Assembly (NCBI GenBank): GCA_965261455.1
Contig: OZ253453.1
Span: 372,001-436,000, forward strand
DNA from: DAOUKH01 sp965261455
Lineage (GTDB): Bacteria; Chloroflexota; Dehalococcoidia; SHYB01
DNA: 64,000 bases
Reading direction: 5' to 3'
In this document: positions 34,132 to 43,388 of the stretch, in pieces
How the letters are laid out: each line of letters begins with the position of its first letter
Position numbering within the stretch: position 1 is the first letter of the stretch
The notes under the pieces: model-generated
The model's database searches: none
The model's input: only the letters and a program-made list of their open reading frames with translations
Told to the model about the DNA's origin: nothing
Program-made: the position numbers and the translations under genes

Positions 34132-34743
34132 CTACTTCGCCGTGGGGGCCGCGCTCAGGGCCTCTCGCAGCGCTTCCTCGGCAATGGCGCCATGCCGCAG
34201 CACGCGGGGAGGGTCGGCGGTCACGTCGAGGACCGTCGATTCCACGCCGCCGGAGCACTCGCCTTCGATCACGTAGTCTACGCTATCGCCGAGTTGGCGC
34301 ACCGCCTCGGCGGCGGTCAGCGGGGTGGGCCCGCCGGAGAGGTTGGCGCTGGTGCCGATGATGGGGCCGCCGAGGGCGGCGCAGAGGGCGCGGCAGAGGT
34401 CGTGGCCGGGGACGCGCACGGCGACCGACGGCCCGCCCGCGGTGACCTCGGCGGGGACCCACGAAGCGGCGCGGGCCACGATGGTCAGGGCGCCGGGGAT
34501 GAAGACCGAAAGCCGCGCGAGCGTGTCTTCGTCGACGCCGGGGGCGGCGCGGCGCAGCATGTCGAGGTCGGCGGCGAGGAGGGGGAGGGGAAGGTCGGGG
34601 GAACGGCGCTTGGCGGCGAAGACGCGGCGGACCGCTTCGGGGTTGGCGGCGTCGGCGCCGAGGCCGTACACGGTGTCGGTAGGGTAGGCCACGAGGCCGC
34701 CCCGGCGGAGGACCAAAAGAGCGGTCTCAATCTGTTGGCGCAC
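34132..34743 (-). CDS. tsaC: L-threonylcarbamoyladenylate synthase
   Basis: 203 residues, Sua5/YrdC domain. GGLVAYPTDTVYGLGADA, KRRSPDLPLPLL and PIIGTSANLSG are family signatures. It makes threonylcarbamoyl-AMP for the t6A modification of tRNAs that read ANN codons. No C-terminal Sua5 domain, so TsaC type. GTG 34743 follows AAGGAG. Divergent from guaA; a TATACT on the minus strand (near 34763-34768) may serve as its -10. Confidence 0.92.
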   Translation of the reverse strand: MRQQIETALLVLRRGGLVAYPTDTVYGLGADAANPEAVRRVFAAKRRSPDLPLPLLAADLDMLRRAAPGVDEDTLARLSVFIPGALTIVARAASWVPAEVTAGGPSVAVRVPGHDLCRALCAALGGPIIGTSANLSGGPTPLTAAEAVRQLGDSVDYVIEGECSGGVESTVLDVTADPPRVLRHGAIAEEALREALSAAPTAK

Positions 34744-34755
34744 GCCTGCGACTCC

Positions 34756-34784
34756 TTGACCGAGTATAGCACAGGTGCTAAGCT
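34756..34784 (+). promoter_or_regulatory. Candidate guaA promoter
   Basis: TTGACC (34756-34761) and TAAGCT (34779-34784), 17 bases apart, in the 68-base divergent gap between tsaC and guaA. Confidence 0.45.
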
Positions 34785-34811
34785 TGGCCCCCGATTTCCC
34801 AGGAAGGCTCG

Positions 34812-36479
34812 GTGGAGCGAGTGGTCGAAGACCAGGGCCCGCGTGTCTCCGTCAGCGGGGACGTCGAAGTATCGACCTACCTGGGAATTGCCAAGGAGAA
34901 GGACCGCCGCGAGGCGGTGTCGGCTCCGCCTCCCCCCGCGAAGCGCCAGCAGACAATCGTCGTCTTGGACTTCGGCTCCCAGTACAGCATGCTCATCGCG
35001 CGCCGCGTGCGCGAGATGAACGTCTACTGCGAACTCGTGCCTCACGACACATCGTGGGAGCGTATCGAAGCGATGAATCCCAAGGGGTTTATCCTCTCCG
35101 GCGGCCCCGCCAGCGTCTACGAAGACGACGCACCGTTCGCCCCCAGCGGCATCTTCGACCAGCGCGTCCCCGTGCTCGGCATCTGCTACGGGATGCAGCT
35201 CATGGCGCACCAACTCGGCGGGCGCGTCGAGCCCAGCGAACGCCGGGAGTACGGGCACGCCGTGCTCCATCAGAACGACGAAGACTTCCCGTTGTTCGAG
35301 AACGTGCCTTCCTCCGTGCCGGTCTGGATGAGCCACGGCGACAAGGTCGCCGAGATGCCGCAGGGCTTTCGGAGCCTCGCCTTCACCGACAACAGCCCCG
35401 TCGCGGTGATGGGCAACGACGCGGGCCTGATCGGCCTCCAGTTCCATCCCGAGGTCGTCCATACGCAGCAAGGGAAGGAAGTCATTCGCAACTTCCTGTA
35501 CAACCTCTGCGGCTGCGCCGGCGATTGGACGCCGGCCAACTTCATCGAAGAGCAGGTGACGAAGATCCGGGCCCAGGTGGGGACGGGCCGCGTGATCTGC
35601 GCCCTCTCCGGCGGCGTGGACTCGACCGTGGTGGCGGCGATCGTCCACCGCGCCATCGGGGACCAGTTGACGTGCATTTTCGTGGACAACGGCCTGCTGC
35701 GCCTTGAAGAGTCGGAGCGGGTGTTCCGGCAGTTCGAGCACAACCTGAGCATGAACATCATCCACAGCAAGGCCAGCGAACGCTTCCTGCGCCGCCTCGC
35801 CGGCGTGATCGACCCGGAGGAGAAGCGCAAAGGGATCGGCGCTGAGTTCATCGCCGTGTTCGAGGAGGAGGCGGCGAAAATCGAGGACGCCGACTTCCTG
35901 GCCCAGGGCACGCTCTACCCCGACGTGATCGAGAGCGCGGCGTCGTCGAATTCGGCGGTCACCATCAAGACGCATCACAACGTGGGCGGCCTGCCCGAGG
36001 AGATGCGGCTCAGGCTGATCGAGCCGCTGCGTCATCTGTTCAAAGACGAGGTGCGCGAGGTCGGCCTGGCGCTAGGACTCTCCGAGGACATGGTCTACCG
36101 CCAGCCCTTCCCCGGGCCGGGGCTCGCGATCCGCATCATCGGCGAAGTGACCCCTGACAAGCTCGACACGCTGCGCGCCGCCGACTGGGTGGTGATGAAC
36201 GAGATCAAGAAGGCGAAGCTCTACCGCGAGCTGTGGCAGACCTTCGCGGTGCTGACGGGAAGCTCCAGCGTGGGGGTGATGGGCGACCACCGCACCTACG
36301 GCCACGTCGTCGCGATTCGCGCGGTGACCAGCGAGGACGCGATGACAGCGGACTGGGCCCGTCTTCCCTACGATCTTCTCGCCAAGATATCGAACCGCAT
36401 TGTGAACGACGTGCCAGGCGTGAACCGCGTCGTCTATGACATCACGAGCAAGCCGCCGGGCACGATCGAGTGGGAGTAG
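34812..36479 (+). CDS. guaA: GMP synthase (glutamine-hydrolysing)
   Basis: 555 residues. Converts XMP to GMP. The glutaminase domain (about 48-240) has GICYGMQ (Cys nucleophile) and FHPEVVHT. The ATP-pyrophosphatase domain has the P-loop ALSGGVDSTV. The C-terminal dimerisation domain ends in the standard PPGTIEWE. The N-terminus carries about 46 extra residues before IVVLDFGSQY. GTG 34812 follows GGAAGG. Heads the purine cluster. Confidence 0.96.
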   Translation: MERVVEDQGPRVSVSGDVEVSTYLGIAKEKDRREAVSAPPPPAKRQQTIVVLDFGSQYSMLIARRVREMNVYCELVPHDTSWERIEAMNPKGFILSGGPASVYEDDAPFAPSGIFDQRVPVLGICYGMQLMAHQLGGRVEPSERREYGHAVLHQNDEDFPLFENVPSSVPVWMSHGDKVAEMPQGFRSLAFTDNSPVAVMGNDAGLIGLQFHPEVVHTQQGKEVIRNFLYNLCGCAGDWTPANFIEEQVTKIRAQVGTGRVICALSGGVDSTVVAAIVHRAIGDQLTCIFVDNGLLRLEESERVFRQFEHNLSMNIIHSKASERFLRRLAGVIDPEEKRKGIGAEFIAVFEEEAAKIEDADFLAQGTLYPDVIESAASSNSAVTIKTHHNVGGLPEEMRLRLIEPLRHLFKDEVREVGLALGLSEDMVYRQPFPGPGLAIRIIGEVTPDKLDTLRAADWVVMNEIKKAKLYRELWQTFAVLTGSSSVGVMGDHRTYGHVVAIRAVTSEDAMTADWARLPYDLLAKISNRIVNDVPGVNRVVYDITSKPPGTIEWE

Positions 36480-36525
36480 AGCGCCGAAGCGCGCCGCTTC
36501 CCCGCACCGGAAACGAACGAGCGAG

Positions 36526-37863
36526 ATGAACGTCCTCATCATCGGCAACGGGGGCCGTGAGCATGCCCTCGCCTGGAAACTGAGCCAAAGCCCACGGGTG
36601 AGCGCGCTCTTCGCCGCGCCGGGGAACGCCGGAACCGCCGAGCTTGGGACGAACCTGCCCATCAAGGCGACCGACGTTTCGGCGCTGGTGGCCGCTGCCA
36701 AGGAGCATGCCATCGACCTCGCCATCGTGGGGCCGGAGGCGCCGCTCGCCGCCGGCGCCGTCGACGCCCTGACCGCCGCGGGGGTGCGGGCGTTCGGCCC
36801 GACCAAGAAGGCGGCCGAGATCGAGTGGAGCAAGAGCTTCGCCCGCTCCGTCATGGAGGCGGCGGGCGTGCGGTGCGCCGAAGGTAGGGCGTTCGACGAC
36901 CGCGACGAGGCGGTCGCCTATGTGCGCAGCCTCGACGAGCCCCCCGTGGTGAAGGCCGACGGCCTCGCCGCGGGCAAGGGCGTGATCGTCGCCGACAGCA
37001 TCGAAGAGGCCCTCGCCGCGGTGGATGCGATGATGATCGACCGCGTCTTCGGCGAGGCGGGGGCGCGGGTGGTGATCGAGGAGCGCCTGCCCGGCGTCGA
37101 GGCCAGCGTCTTCGCTTTCTGCGACGGCGAGCATGTATTGATGACGATTCCCGCCTGCGACTACAAGCGGGCGCTGGACGGCGACACGGGCCCGAATACC
37201 GGCGGCATGGGCAGCTATAGCCCGCCGGAGTTTCTCGACGAGGCCGCGGTAGCCGAGGTCGAGCGCACCGTGATCGCGCCGGTGGCGGGGCAGCTCGCCG
37301 AGATGGGCCGCCCCTACACCGGAGTCCTCTACGCGGGCCTGATGTTCCACGAAGGTACGGCCGCGGTGCTGGAGTTCAACTGCCGCCTCGGCGACCCCGA
37401 GACGCAAGTGATCCTGCCGCGCCTGCGGACGGACCTCCTCGACGTCATCGAGGCCGCGCTGGAAGGCCGGCTGGATGAGATGACGCTGGAATGGGACGAG
37501 CGCGCCTGCGTCGGCGTGGTGATGGCCTCGGGCGGCTATCCCGGCTCCTATGAGACGGGGCGGCCCATCGACGGCCTCGACCGCGTGGACGAGGCGGCGG
37601 CGGTGTTCTACGCCGGCGCCCGCCGCGAGGGGGAGCAAGTGCTCACCGACGGCGGGCGCGTGCTGCTCGTTACGGCTCTGGGTAAAGATGTCGGCGAGGC
37701 TCGGTCCCGTGCCTACGACAACGTACGGCGTATCGAGTTCGAGGGCGCGCACTACCGCACCGACATCGCCGCGCGTGCCGTGGATCGACGGTGGGGTGAA
37801 GGCGCACAACAAGGGGAAGTCATAGGCAGCCGCCGCGAGGCCGCATTGGGCGGCGGACGGTAG
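36526..37863 (+). CDS. purD: Phosphoribosylamine-glycine ligase
   Basis: 445 residues, ATP-grasp. NVLIIGNGGREHALAW at the start, GPEAPL, KADGLAAGKGV, the metal site LEFNCRLGDPETQ and TGPNTGGMG are all present. Makes GAR from phosphoribosylamine and glycine. ATG 36526; an upstream in-frame extension to 36436 overlaps guaA and is rejected. The last 20 or so residues (after ARAVDRRWG) look like an added tail. Confidence 0.95.
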   Translation: MNVLIIGNGGREHALAWKLSQSPRVSALFAAPGNAGTAELGTNLPIKATDVSALVAAAKEHAIDLAIVGPEAPLAAGAVDALTAAGVRAFGPTKKAAEIEWSKSFARSVMEAAGVRCAEGRAFDDRDEAVAYVRSLDEPPVVKADGLAAGKGVIVADSIEEALAAVDAMMIDRVFGEAGARVVIEERLPGVEASVFAFCDGEHVLMTIPACDYKRALDGDTGPNTGGMGSYSPPEFLDEAAVAEVERTVIAPVAGQLAEMGRPYTGVLYAGLMFHEGTAAVLEFNCRLGDPETQVILPRLRTDLLDVIEAALEGRLDEMTLEWDERACVGVVMASGGYPGSYETGRPIDGLDRVDEAAAVFYAGARREGEQVLTDGGRVLLVTALGKDVGEARSRAYDNVRRIEFEGAHYRTDIAARAVDRRWGEGAQQGEVIGSRREAALGGGR

Positions 37864-37923
37864 CCTCCGCTTTCGCGGTGACAGATCAAGGTTCGGAATT
37901 TACAAGACGAACGAGGGAGTCCG

Positions 37924-38382
37924 ATGGCGCTAGTTTCCGTAATCATGGGCAGCAAGACGGACCAGCCGTACGTCGACGAGACGGCGGCGGTGCTCGACCA
38001 GATGGGCGTTGAGCACGAGGTGCATGTGATCTCGGCGCACCGGACGCCGGAGAAGCTGCGCGACCATGTCTTGGCCGCCGAGGCGGCTGGCGTCGAGGTC
38101 TTTATCTGCGCCGCCGGCGGTGCCGCCGCCCTCCCCGGCGCGACGGCGGCGTGGACGACGCGCCCCGTAATCGGCGTGCCCCTGCCCACCAGCGAGCTCA
38201 AGGGCGTCGACTCCCTGTACGCCATCGCGCAGATGCCCCCGGGCATACCGGTGGCGACGGTGGCGGTGGGGTCGTGGGGGGCGCGGAACGCGGCGTTCCT
38301 CGCGGCGCAGATCCTCGGCGCAAGCCATCCGGAGATCCGCAAGGCCTACGACGACTACCGCGCCGGACTGCGCTCGGGCTAG
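37924..38382 (+). CDS. purE: N5-carboxyaminoimidazole ribonucleotide mutase
   Basis: 152 residues. SVIMGSKTDQPYVDE, the catalytic-His block VISAHRTPEK and AAGGAAALPGATAAWT are class I PurE signatures. Moves the carboxyl group of N5-CAIR to carbon 4. No purK is seen in the window. GAGGGAGT lies before ATG 37924. Confidence 0.95.
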   Translation: MALVSVIMGSKTDQPYVDETAAVLDQMGVEHEVHVISAHRTPEKLRDHVLAAEAAGVEVFICAAGGAAALPGATAAWTTRPVIGVPLPTSELKGVDSLYAIAQMPPGIPVATVAVGSWGARNAAFLAAQILGASHPEIRKAYDDYRAGLRSG

Positions 38383-38385
38383 AAC

Positions 38386-38414
38386 TCGAAGCGCCGGACT
38401 GCTCGGTATAGAAT
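38386..38414 (+). promoter_or_regulatory. Weak candidate promoter before purB
   Basis: TCGAAG and TAGAAT (38409-38414), 17 bases apart, in the 79-base gap between purE and purB. The -35 is poor. Confidence 0.3.
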
Positions 38415-38461
38415 AGAAAGCCGCCCGGCCTCGCGCCGGGCCCCGCGTTCGAGGTTCACCG

Positions 38462-39751
38462 ATGATCGACAAGTACTCCAGACCTGAAATGGCGCGCGTC
38501 TGGAGCGAGACTACCCTCTACGACACCTGGCTCGAAGTCGAGATCGCGGTCTGCGAGGCGTGGGCCGCCGAGGGTGAGATCGACGCCGAGTCGATGCGCC
38601 TCATCCGCGGCGCCGGCTACGACATCGACGGCATCAACCGCGCCCTCGTCGAGACGCGCCACGACATCAATTCGTTCCTGCGCTCCGTCGCCGACTCGCT
38701 GGGGCCGGAGAGCCGCTTCGTGCACCTGGGGCTGACGTCGAGCGACGTGAAGGACACCGCCCTCGCGCTCCAGATGCGGGCCGCCGCCGACCTGCTGGCC
38801 GCCGGCCTCGCCGACCTCAAGCAGGTGTTCATCGAGCGGGCCCTAGAGCACCGCCGCACGCTGACGATGGGCCGCACCCACGGCGTCCACGGCGAACCCA
38901 CGAGCTTCGGCCTCAAGCTGCTCGTCTGGGTCGACGAGATGACACGGCACGAGGAGCGTCTGGCGGATGCTCGACGCAACGTCGCGGTGGGCAAGATTTC
39001 GGGCGCGGTGGGGAGCCACGCGACGGTGCCGCCGTCGGTGGAGGAGGACTCCTGCCGGCGGCTGGGTCTCGAGGTCGCCAAGGCCTCGACGCAGATCACG
39101 CAGCGCGACCGGCATGCGCAATTCGTCCAGACCATCGCCCTCATCGGGGCGTCGCTGGACAAGTTCGCCACCGAGATACGGGGCCTCCAGAAGACCGAGG
39201 TGCGCGAGGTCGAGGAGCCGTTCGGCGAGGGGCAGACGGGCTCCTCAGCGATGCCGCACAAGCGCAACCCCGAGCTCTGCGAGCGCATCTGCGGCCTGGC
39301 CCGCGTCCTGCGCGGGAATGCCGCCGCCGCGCTCGAAAACGTCGCCCTGTGGCACGAGCGCGACATCAGCCACTCCTCGGCGGAGCGGGTGATTCTCCCC
39401 GACTCGTGCCTCGCCCTCGACTACATGCTCGACACCTTCACCTTCGTGATGCGCGGGCTGCGCATCTTCCCCGACCGGATGCGCGCCAACCTGGAGGTGA
39501 GCGGTGGGCTGGTCTGCTCCCAGCGAGCCCTTCTCGCCCTGATCGGTAAGGGGATGACGCGCGAGGCGGCCTACAAGCTGGTGCAGCGCAACGCCATGGA
39601 GGCGTGGGAGACCGGCGAGCACTTGCGCGACCTGCTCCAGCGCGACGACGAGGTGAGCGCCGTGCTCGCCGCGCCGGAGATCGCCGCCGTGTTCGACTAC
39701 GACTACTATCTGAAGCACGTGGACGAAGTCTACGCCCGTTTCGGGCTCTGA
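38462..39751 (+). CDS. purB: Adenylosuccinate lyase
   Basis: 429 residues, fumarase/aspartase fold. TSSDVKDTA, GRTHGVHGEPTSFG (catalytic His) and the signature loop GSSAMPHKRNPE are present. Works twice in purine synthesis (SAICAR to AICAR, adenylosuccinate to AMP). ATG 38462 follows GAGG. Confidence 0.96.
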   Translation: MIDKYSRPEMARVWSETTLYDTWLEVEIAVCEAWAAEGEIDAESMRLIRGAGYDIDGINRALVETRHDINSFLRSVADSLGPESRFVHLGLTSSDVKDTALALQMRAAADLLAAGLADLKQVFIERALEHRRTLTMGRTHGVHGEPTSFGLKLLVWVDEMTRHEERLADARRNVAVGKISGAVGSHATVPPSVEEDSCRRLGLEVAKASTQITQRDRHAQFVQTIALIGASLDKFATEIRGLQKTEVREVEEPFGEGQTGSSAMPHKRNPELCERICGLARVLRGNAAAALENVALWHERDISHSSAERVILPDSCLALDYMLDTFTFVMRGLRIFPDRMRANLEVSGGLVCSQRALLALIGKGMTREAAYKLVQRNAMEAWETGEHLRDLLQRDDEVSAVLAAPEIAAVFDYDYYLKHVDEVYARFGL

Positions 39752-39779
39752 CTTCGCCCCTCCGCAGGAGGACGGCCTG

Positions 39780-40673
39780 ATGCCGAGCACGCTCACCTCG
39801 ACCCAGCTTCCCGAACCCCGTACCCAGGGGAAAGTGCGCGACATCTATGACCTTGGCGAGACGCTGCTTTTCGTCGCCACCGACCGCATATCGGTCTTCG
39901 ACGTCGTCCTGCCGACGGGGATCCCCGAGAAGGGCGTCGTCCTCACCGAGCTGTCGCGGTTCTGGTTCGAGCGCACCGGCCACATCGTGTCCAATCACCT
40001 GCTGGCGATGGGGCGCGACACGGAGAAGACGGGTGCCTATTACCCCGACCTGCCGGAAGAGATCGCGCGCCGCGCCATGATCGTGAAGAAGGCTGAGCCG
40101 TTTCCCGTCGAATGCGTGGTGCGGGGCTATCTCGCGGGGTCCGGCTGGGCCGAGTACAAGCGCAACGGCACCATCGGCGGCAATCCCGCGCCCACCGGGC
40201 TCGGTGAGAGCCAGCGCCTCGACACCCCGCTGTTCACACCGACGACGAAGGCCCAAGAGGGCCACGACGAGCTGATCTCGCTCGCCCAGATGGCCGACCT
40301 CGTCGGTCAGGAGTTGACCGACCGTCTCCACCAGTACACGCTCGACATCTACGGCTGGGCCCGCGACTACGCGGTGGAGCGGGGCATCATCATCGCCGAC
40401 ACCAAGTTCGAGTTCGGGATGCTCGACGGCGAGGTGGTGCTGATCGACGAAGTCCTGACGCCGGACTCCAGCCGCTTCTGGCCCGCCGACGAGTATGCCG
40501 TGGGCCGCGGCCAGGACTCGTTCGACAAGCAGATCGCCCGCGATTGGACGGCTGACACCGATTGGAACAAAGAGCCGCCCGGCCCCGAGCTTCCCGACCA
40601 CATCGTGGAGCGGACGGCGGCCCGCTACCGCGAGGTCTACCAACGGCTCACCGGCGAGGAGCTTCCCTCGTGA
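39780..40673 (+). CDS. purC: SAICAR synthase
   Basis: 297 residues, the longer class of PurC. QGKVRDIYDLG, VVRGYLAGSGW, IADTKFEFG and DEVLTPDSSRFWP are conserved blocks. Joins CAIR and aspartate. ATG 39780 follows AGGAGG. Overlaps purS by GTGA. Confidence 0.96.
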   Translation: MPSTLTSTQLPEPRTQGKVRDIYDLGETLLFVATDRISVFDVVLPTGIPEKGVVLTELSRFWFERTGHIVSNHLLAMGRDTEKTGAYYPDLPEEIARRAMIVKKAEPFPVECVVRGYLAGSGWAEYKRNGTIGGNPAPTGLGESQRLDTPLFTPTTKAQEGHDELISLAQMADLVGQELTDRLHQYTLDIYGWARDYAVERGIIIADTKFEFGMLDGEVVLIDEVLTPDSSRFWPADEYAVGRGQDSFDKQIARDWTADTDWNKEPPGPELPDHIVERTAARYREVYQRLTGEELPS

Positions 40674-40939
40674 CGGCCTACGCCGCCCGTGTCTTCGTCA
40701 CGCTGAAGCCGATGGTCAACGATCCGCAGGGTCTCACCGTGATGGGGGGCCTGGAGAAGCTTGGCTTCTCGTCGGTGCGGAACGTGCGGGTGGGCAAGCT
40801 GATCGAGATCGTGGTCGAGGCGGCGGGCGAGGAGGCGGCGCGGCGCGAGGTGGGCGAGATGTGCGACCGGCTGCTCGCCAACCCCGTGATCGAGCGCTAC
40901 GAGTTCGAGATCGAAGCCGCCCCCGAGGGCGCCGGATGA
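40670..40939 (+). CDS. purS: FGAM synthase small subunit PurS
   Basis: 89 residues. VFVTLKPMVNDPQG and the LGFSSVRNVRVGK block are PurS signatures. It bridges PurQ and PurL in the three-part enzyme. GTG 40670 overlaps the purC stop and its own TGA overlaps the pgk start (ATGA), so it is tightly coupled on both sides. purQ and purL do not follow it as they usually do. Confidence 0.94.
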   Translation: MTAYAARVFVTLKPMVNDPQGLTVMGGLEKLGFSSVRNVRVGKLIEIVVEAAGEEAARREVGEMCDRLLANPVIERYEFEIEAAPEGAG

Positions 40940-42123
40940 ACAAGCGGAGCCTGCGCGACATCGACGCCGCCGGCAAGCGCGTCCTCGTCCGCGTCGACTT
41001 CAACGTACCGCTCGACCGCGATTCCGGGGCCATCACCGACGACAGCCGCATCCGCGCCGTGCTTCCCACCATTCGCTATCTGACCGAGCGCGGGGCGACG
41101 GTCGTGCTGTGCTCCCATCTGGGCAGGCCGAAAGGCGCGCCCGATCCCAAACTCAGTCTGGCGCCGGTGGCGGCGCGGTTGGGCGAGCTTCTCTGTTCGC
41201 CGGTCCCGCTGGCCTCCGGCTGCGTCGGAGCGGCGGTGGAGTCCGAGGTCGCGGCGCTGCCGCCCGGCGGCGTGGTGCTCCTGGAGAACCTGCGCTTCCA
41301 CGCGGAGGAGGAGGCCAACGACGCCGCCTTCGCGAAGGCGCTGGCGTCGCTCGCCGACGTGTTCGTCAACGACGCCTTCGGCGCGGCGCACCGCGCCCAC
41401 GCCTCGACGGAGGGCGTGACGCGCTACCTGCCGTCGGTGGCGGGCTTCCTCATGGAGAAGGAATTAGACGCGCTGGGCGCCATCGTCGAGTTGCCGGAGC
41501 GCCCGCTCGCCGCCGTGTCGGGCGGGGCGAAGGTCAGCGACAAGCTGGCGCTGCTGGAGCACATGGCCGAGAAGGTGGACGTGATGATCGTCGGCGGCGG
41601 GATGTGCGCCACGTTCTTCAGGGCGCGCGGCTACGAAGTCGGGGATTCACTCATCGAGCCCGACATGATCGAGGCCGCCGCGGGCATCGAACGGCGGGCC
41701 GCGCAGTGCGGCGCCGCGCTGTTGTTGCCGGAGGACGTCGTCGTTGCCGACCGGTTCGCCGCCGACGCCTGCGCGAAGACAGTCGCCGTGCAGGAGATCG
41801 AGCCCGGCTGGATGCTGCTCGACATCGGGCCCCGCGCTCTGGCGTCGTTCGGCGCGGCCCTGCTCCCCTGCCGCACGGTGGTGTGGAACGGGCCGATGGG
41901 CGTCTTCGAGATGCCGAAGTTCGCCGCGGGCACCAAGGGCATGGCGGAGATCGTGGCCGGGCTCGACGCAACGACCGTGATCGGCGGCGGCTCGACGGCG
42001 CAGGCGATCTACGAGCTCGGCCTCGCCGACCGCGTCACCCACGTCTCGACGGGCGGGGGCGCCTCGCTGGAATTGCTCGAAGGCAAGACGCTGCCCGGCG
42101 TGGCGGCGCTGCTCGATAGGTAG
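40936..42123 (+). CDS. pgk: Phosphoglycerate kinase
   Basis: 395 residues. RVDFNVPLD, SHLGRPKG, LLENLRFHAEEE and the nucleotide-binding WNGPMGVFE and GGGSTA are complete. Makes ATP from 1,3-bisphosphoglycerate. ATG 40936 overlaps purS; the longer frame upstream belongs to purC shadows. First of three adjacent glycolytic genes. Confidence 0.96.
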   Translation: MNKRSLRDIDAAGKRVLVRVDFNVPLDRDSGAITDDSRIRAVLPTIRYLTERGATVVLCSHLGRPKGAPDPKLSLAPVAARLGELLCSPVPLASGCVGAAVESEVAALPPGGVVLLENLRFHAEEEANDAAFAKALASLADVFVNDAFGAAHRAHASTEGVTRYLPSVAGFLMEKELDALGAIVELPERPLAAVSGGAKVSDKLALLEHMAEKVDVMIVGGGMCATFFRARGYEVGDSLIEPDMIEAAAGIERRAAQCGAALLLPEDVVVADRFAADACAKTVAVQEIEPGWMLLDIGPRALASFGAALLPCRTVVWNGPMGVFEMPKFAAGTKGMAEIVAGLDATTVIGGGSTAQAIYELGLADRVTHVSTGGGASLELLEGKTLPGVAALLDR

Positions 42124-42141
42124 ACATAACGGGAGACCCGA

Positions 42142-43350
42142 ATGACGCCCGACATCATCTCGGAAGCCGCGGAAAAGACGCCCAGCAAGATCGTCCTGCT
42201 CGTCGCCGACGGCCTCGGCGGCCTGCCCGACCCGGAGACCGGCAAGTCGGAGCTGGAAACGGCGCACACGCCGAACCTCGACGGCCTCGCCGCGCGGAGC
42301 GCCCTTGGGCTCACCGTGCCGGTGGTCCCCGGCATCACGCCGGGGAGCGGGCCGGGGCATCTCGCGCTCTTCGGCTACGACCCCGAGGCGTATCTCATCA
42401 AGCGCGGCATCATGGAGGCGTTGGGCATCGGGCTCGACGTGGGTGCGGGACAGATTGCGGCGCGGGGGAACTTCTGCACCGTCGACGGCGACGGCAACCT
42501 CACCGACCGGCGCGCGGGGCGCATCGCGACGGAGCTGTCGACGCCCCTCGCCGCCCAGCTCGACACCATCGAGCTCGTCGGCTGCGAGGTCAACGTCTAC
42601 CCGGTGCGGGACTACCGGTTCGTGGCGGTCTTCGAGGGGGAGGGCTTGGAAGACGACGTCTCCGAGTCCGACCCGCAGAAGCTCGGTGTGCCCCCGCTCC
42701 CCTTCCACGCGCAAAGCCCGGGATCGGCGAAGACGGCGGCGGCGGCGACGGAGTTCATCGACAAGGCACGGTCGCTCCTCGGCGGACGCGATATCGCCAA
42801 CATGGCGATGCTGCGCGGCTTCTCCCAGTTCCCCACCGTCCCCTCGATGAGCGAGCTTTTCCGCCTCGACCCCGTCGCCATCGCGACGTATCCGATGTAC
42901 CGGGGCCTGGCACAGATCGTGGGTATGAACGTCGTGGACACCGGGGCCTCGTTCGACGACGAGATCGACACGATGACCGAGCTTTGGGAGCGGCACGACT
43001 ACTTCTTCATCCACTACAAGGCCACCGACGCCGCCGGCGAGGACGGCGACTTCGGTAAGAAGGTGGAGGCGATCGAGGACCTCGACCGCCATCTGCCCCG
43101 CATCCTGGACCTGAAGCCGGACGTGCTCATGATCGGCGGCGACCACTCGACGCCCTCGGTCATCGCGGCGCATAGCTGGCATCCATCGCCGTTCCTGCTG
43201 CATTCGCGCTACTCGGGCATGGAAGGTCTGGAGGGCGGCGGCTTCTCGGAGCGCGCCTGCGCCCGCGGGCTGCTGGGCCGCTTCCCCGCCAAGGACGCCC
43301 TGCCCCTGGCGATGGCCAACGCGCAGAAGCTGGCGAAGTTCGGGGCGTAG
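42142..43350 (+). CDS. apgM: 2,3-bisphosphoglycerate-independent phosphoglycerate mutase, archaeal type
   Basis: 402 residues. KIVLLVADGLGGLP holds the metal and phosphate site, with AHTPNLDGLA, GITPGSGPGHLALFGYDP and the late GGDHSTPSV. This is the short ApgM family, related to alkaline phosphatases. Interconverts 3- and 2-phosphoglycerate. ATG 42142 follows GGGAGA. Confidence 0.95.
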   Translation: MTPDIISEAAEKTPSKIVLLVADGLGGLPDPETGKSELETAHTPNLDGLAARSALGLTVPVVPGITPGSGPGHLALFGYDPEAYLIKRGIMEALGIGLDVGAGQIAARGNFCTVDGDGNLTDRRAGRIATELSTPLAAQLDTIELVGCEVNVYPVRDYRFVAVFEGEGLEDDVSESDPQKLGVPPLPFHAQSPGSAKTAAAATEFIDKARSLLGGRDIANMAMLRGFSQFPTVPSMSELFRLDPVAIATYPMYRGLAQIVGMNVVDTGASFDDEIDTMTELWERHDYFFIHYKATDAAGEDGDFGKKVEAIEDLDRHLPRILDLKPDVLMIGGDHSTPSVIAAHSWHPSPFLLHSRYSGMEGLEGGGFSERACARGLLGRFPAKDALPLAMANAQKLAKFGA

Positions 43351-43388
43351 CGACCCGCCGGGATTTATCTGACGGAAGGAGTTGGCCC

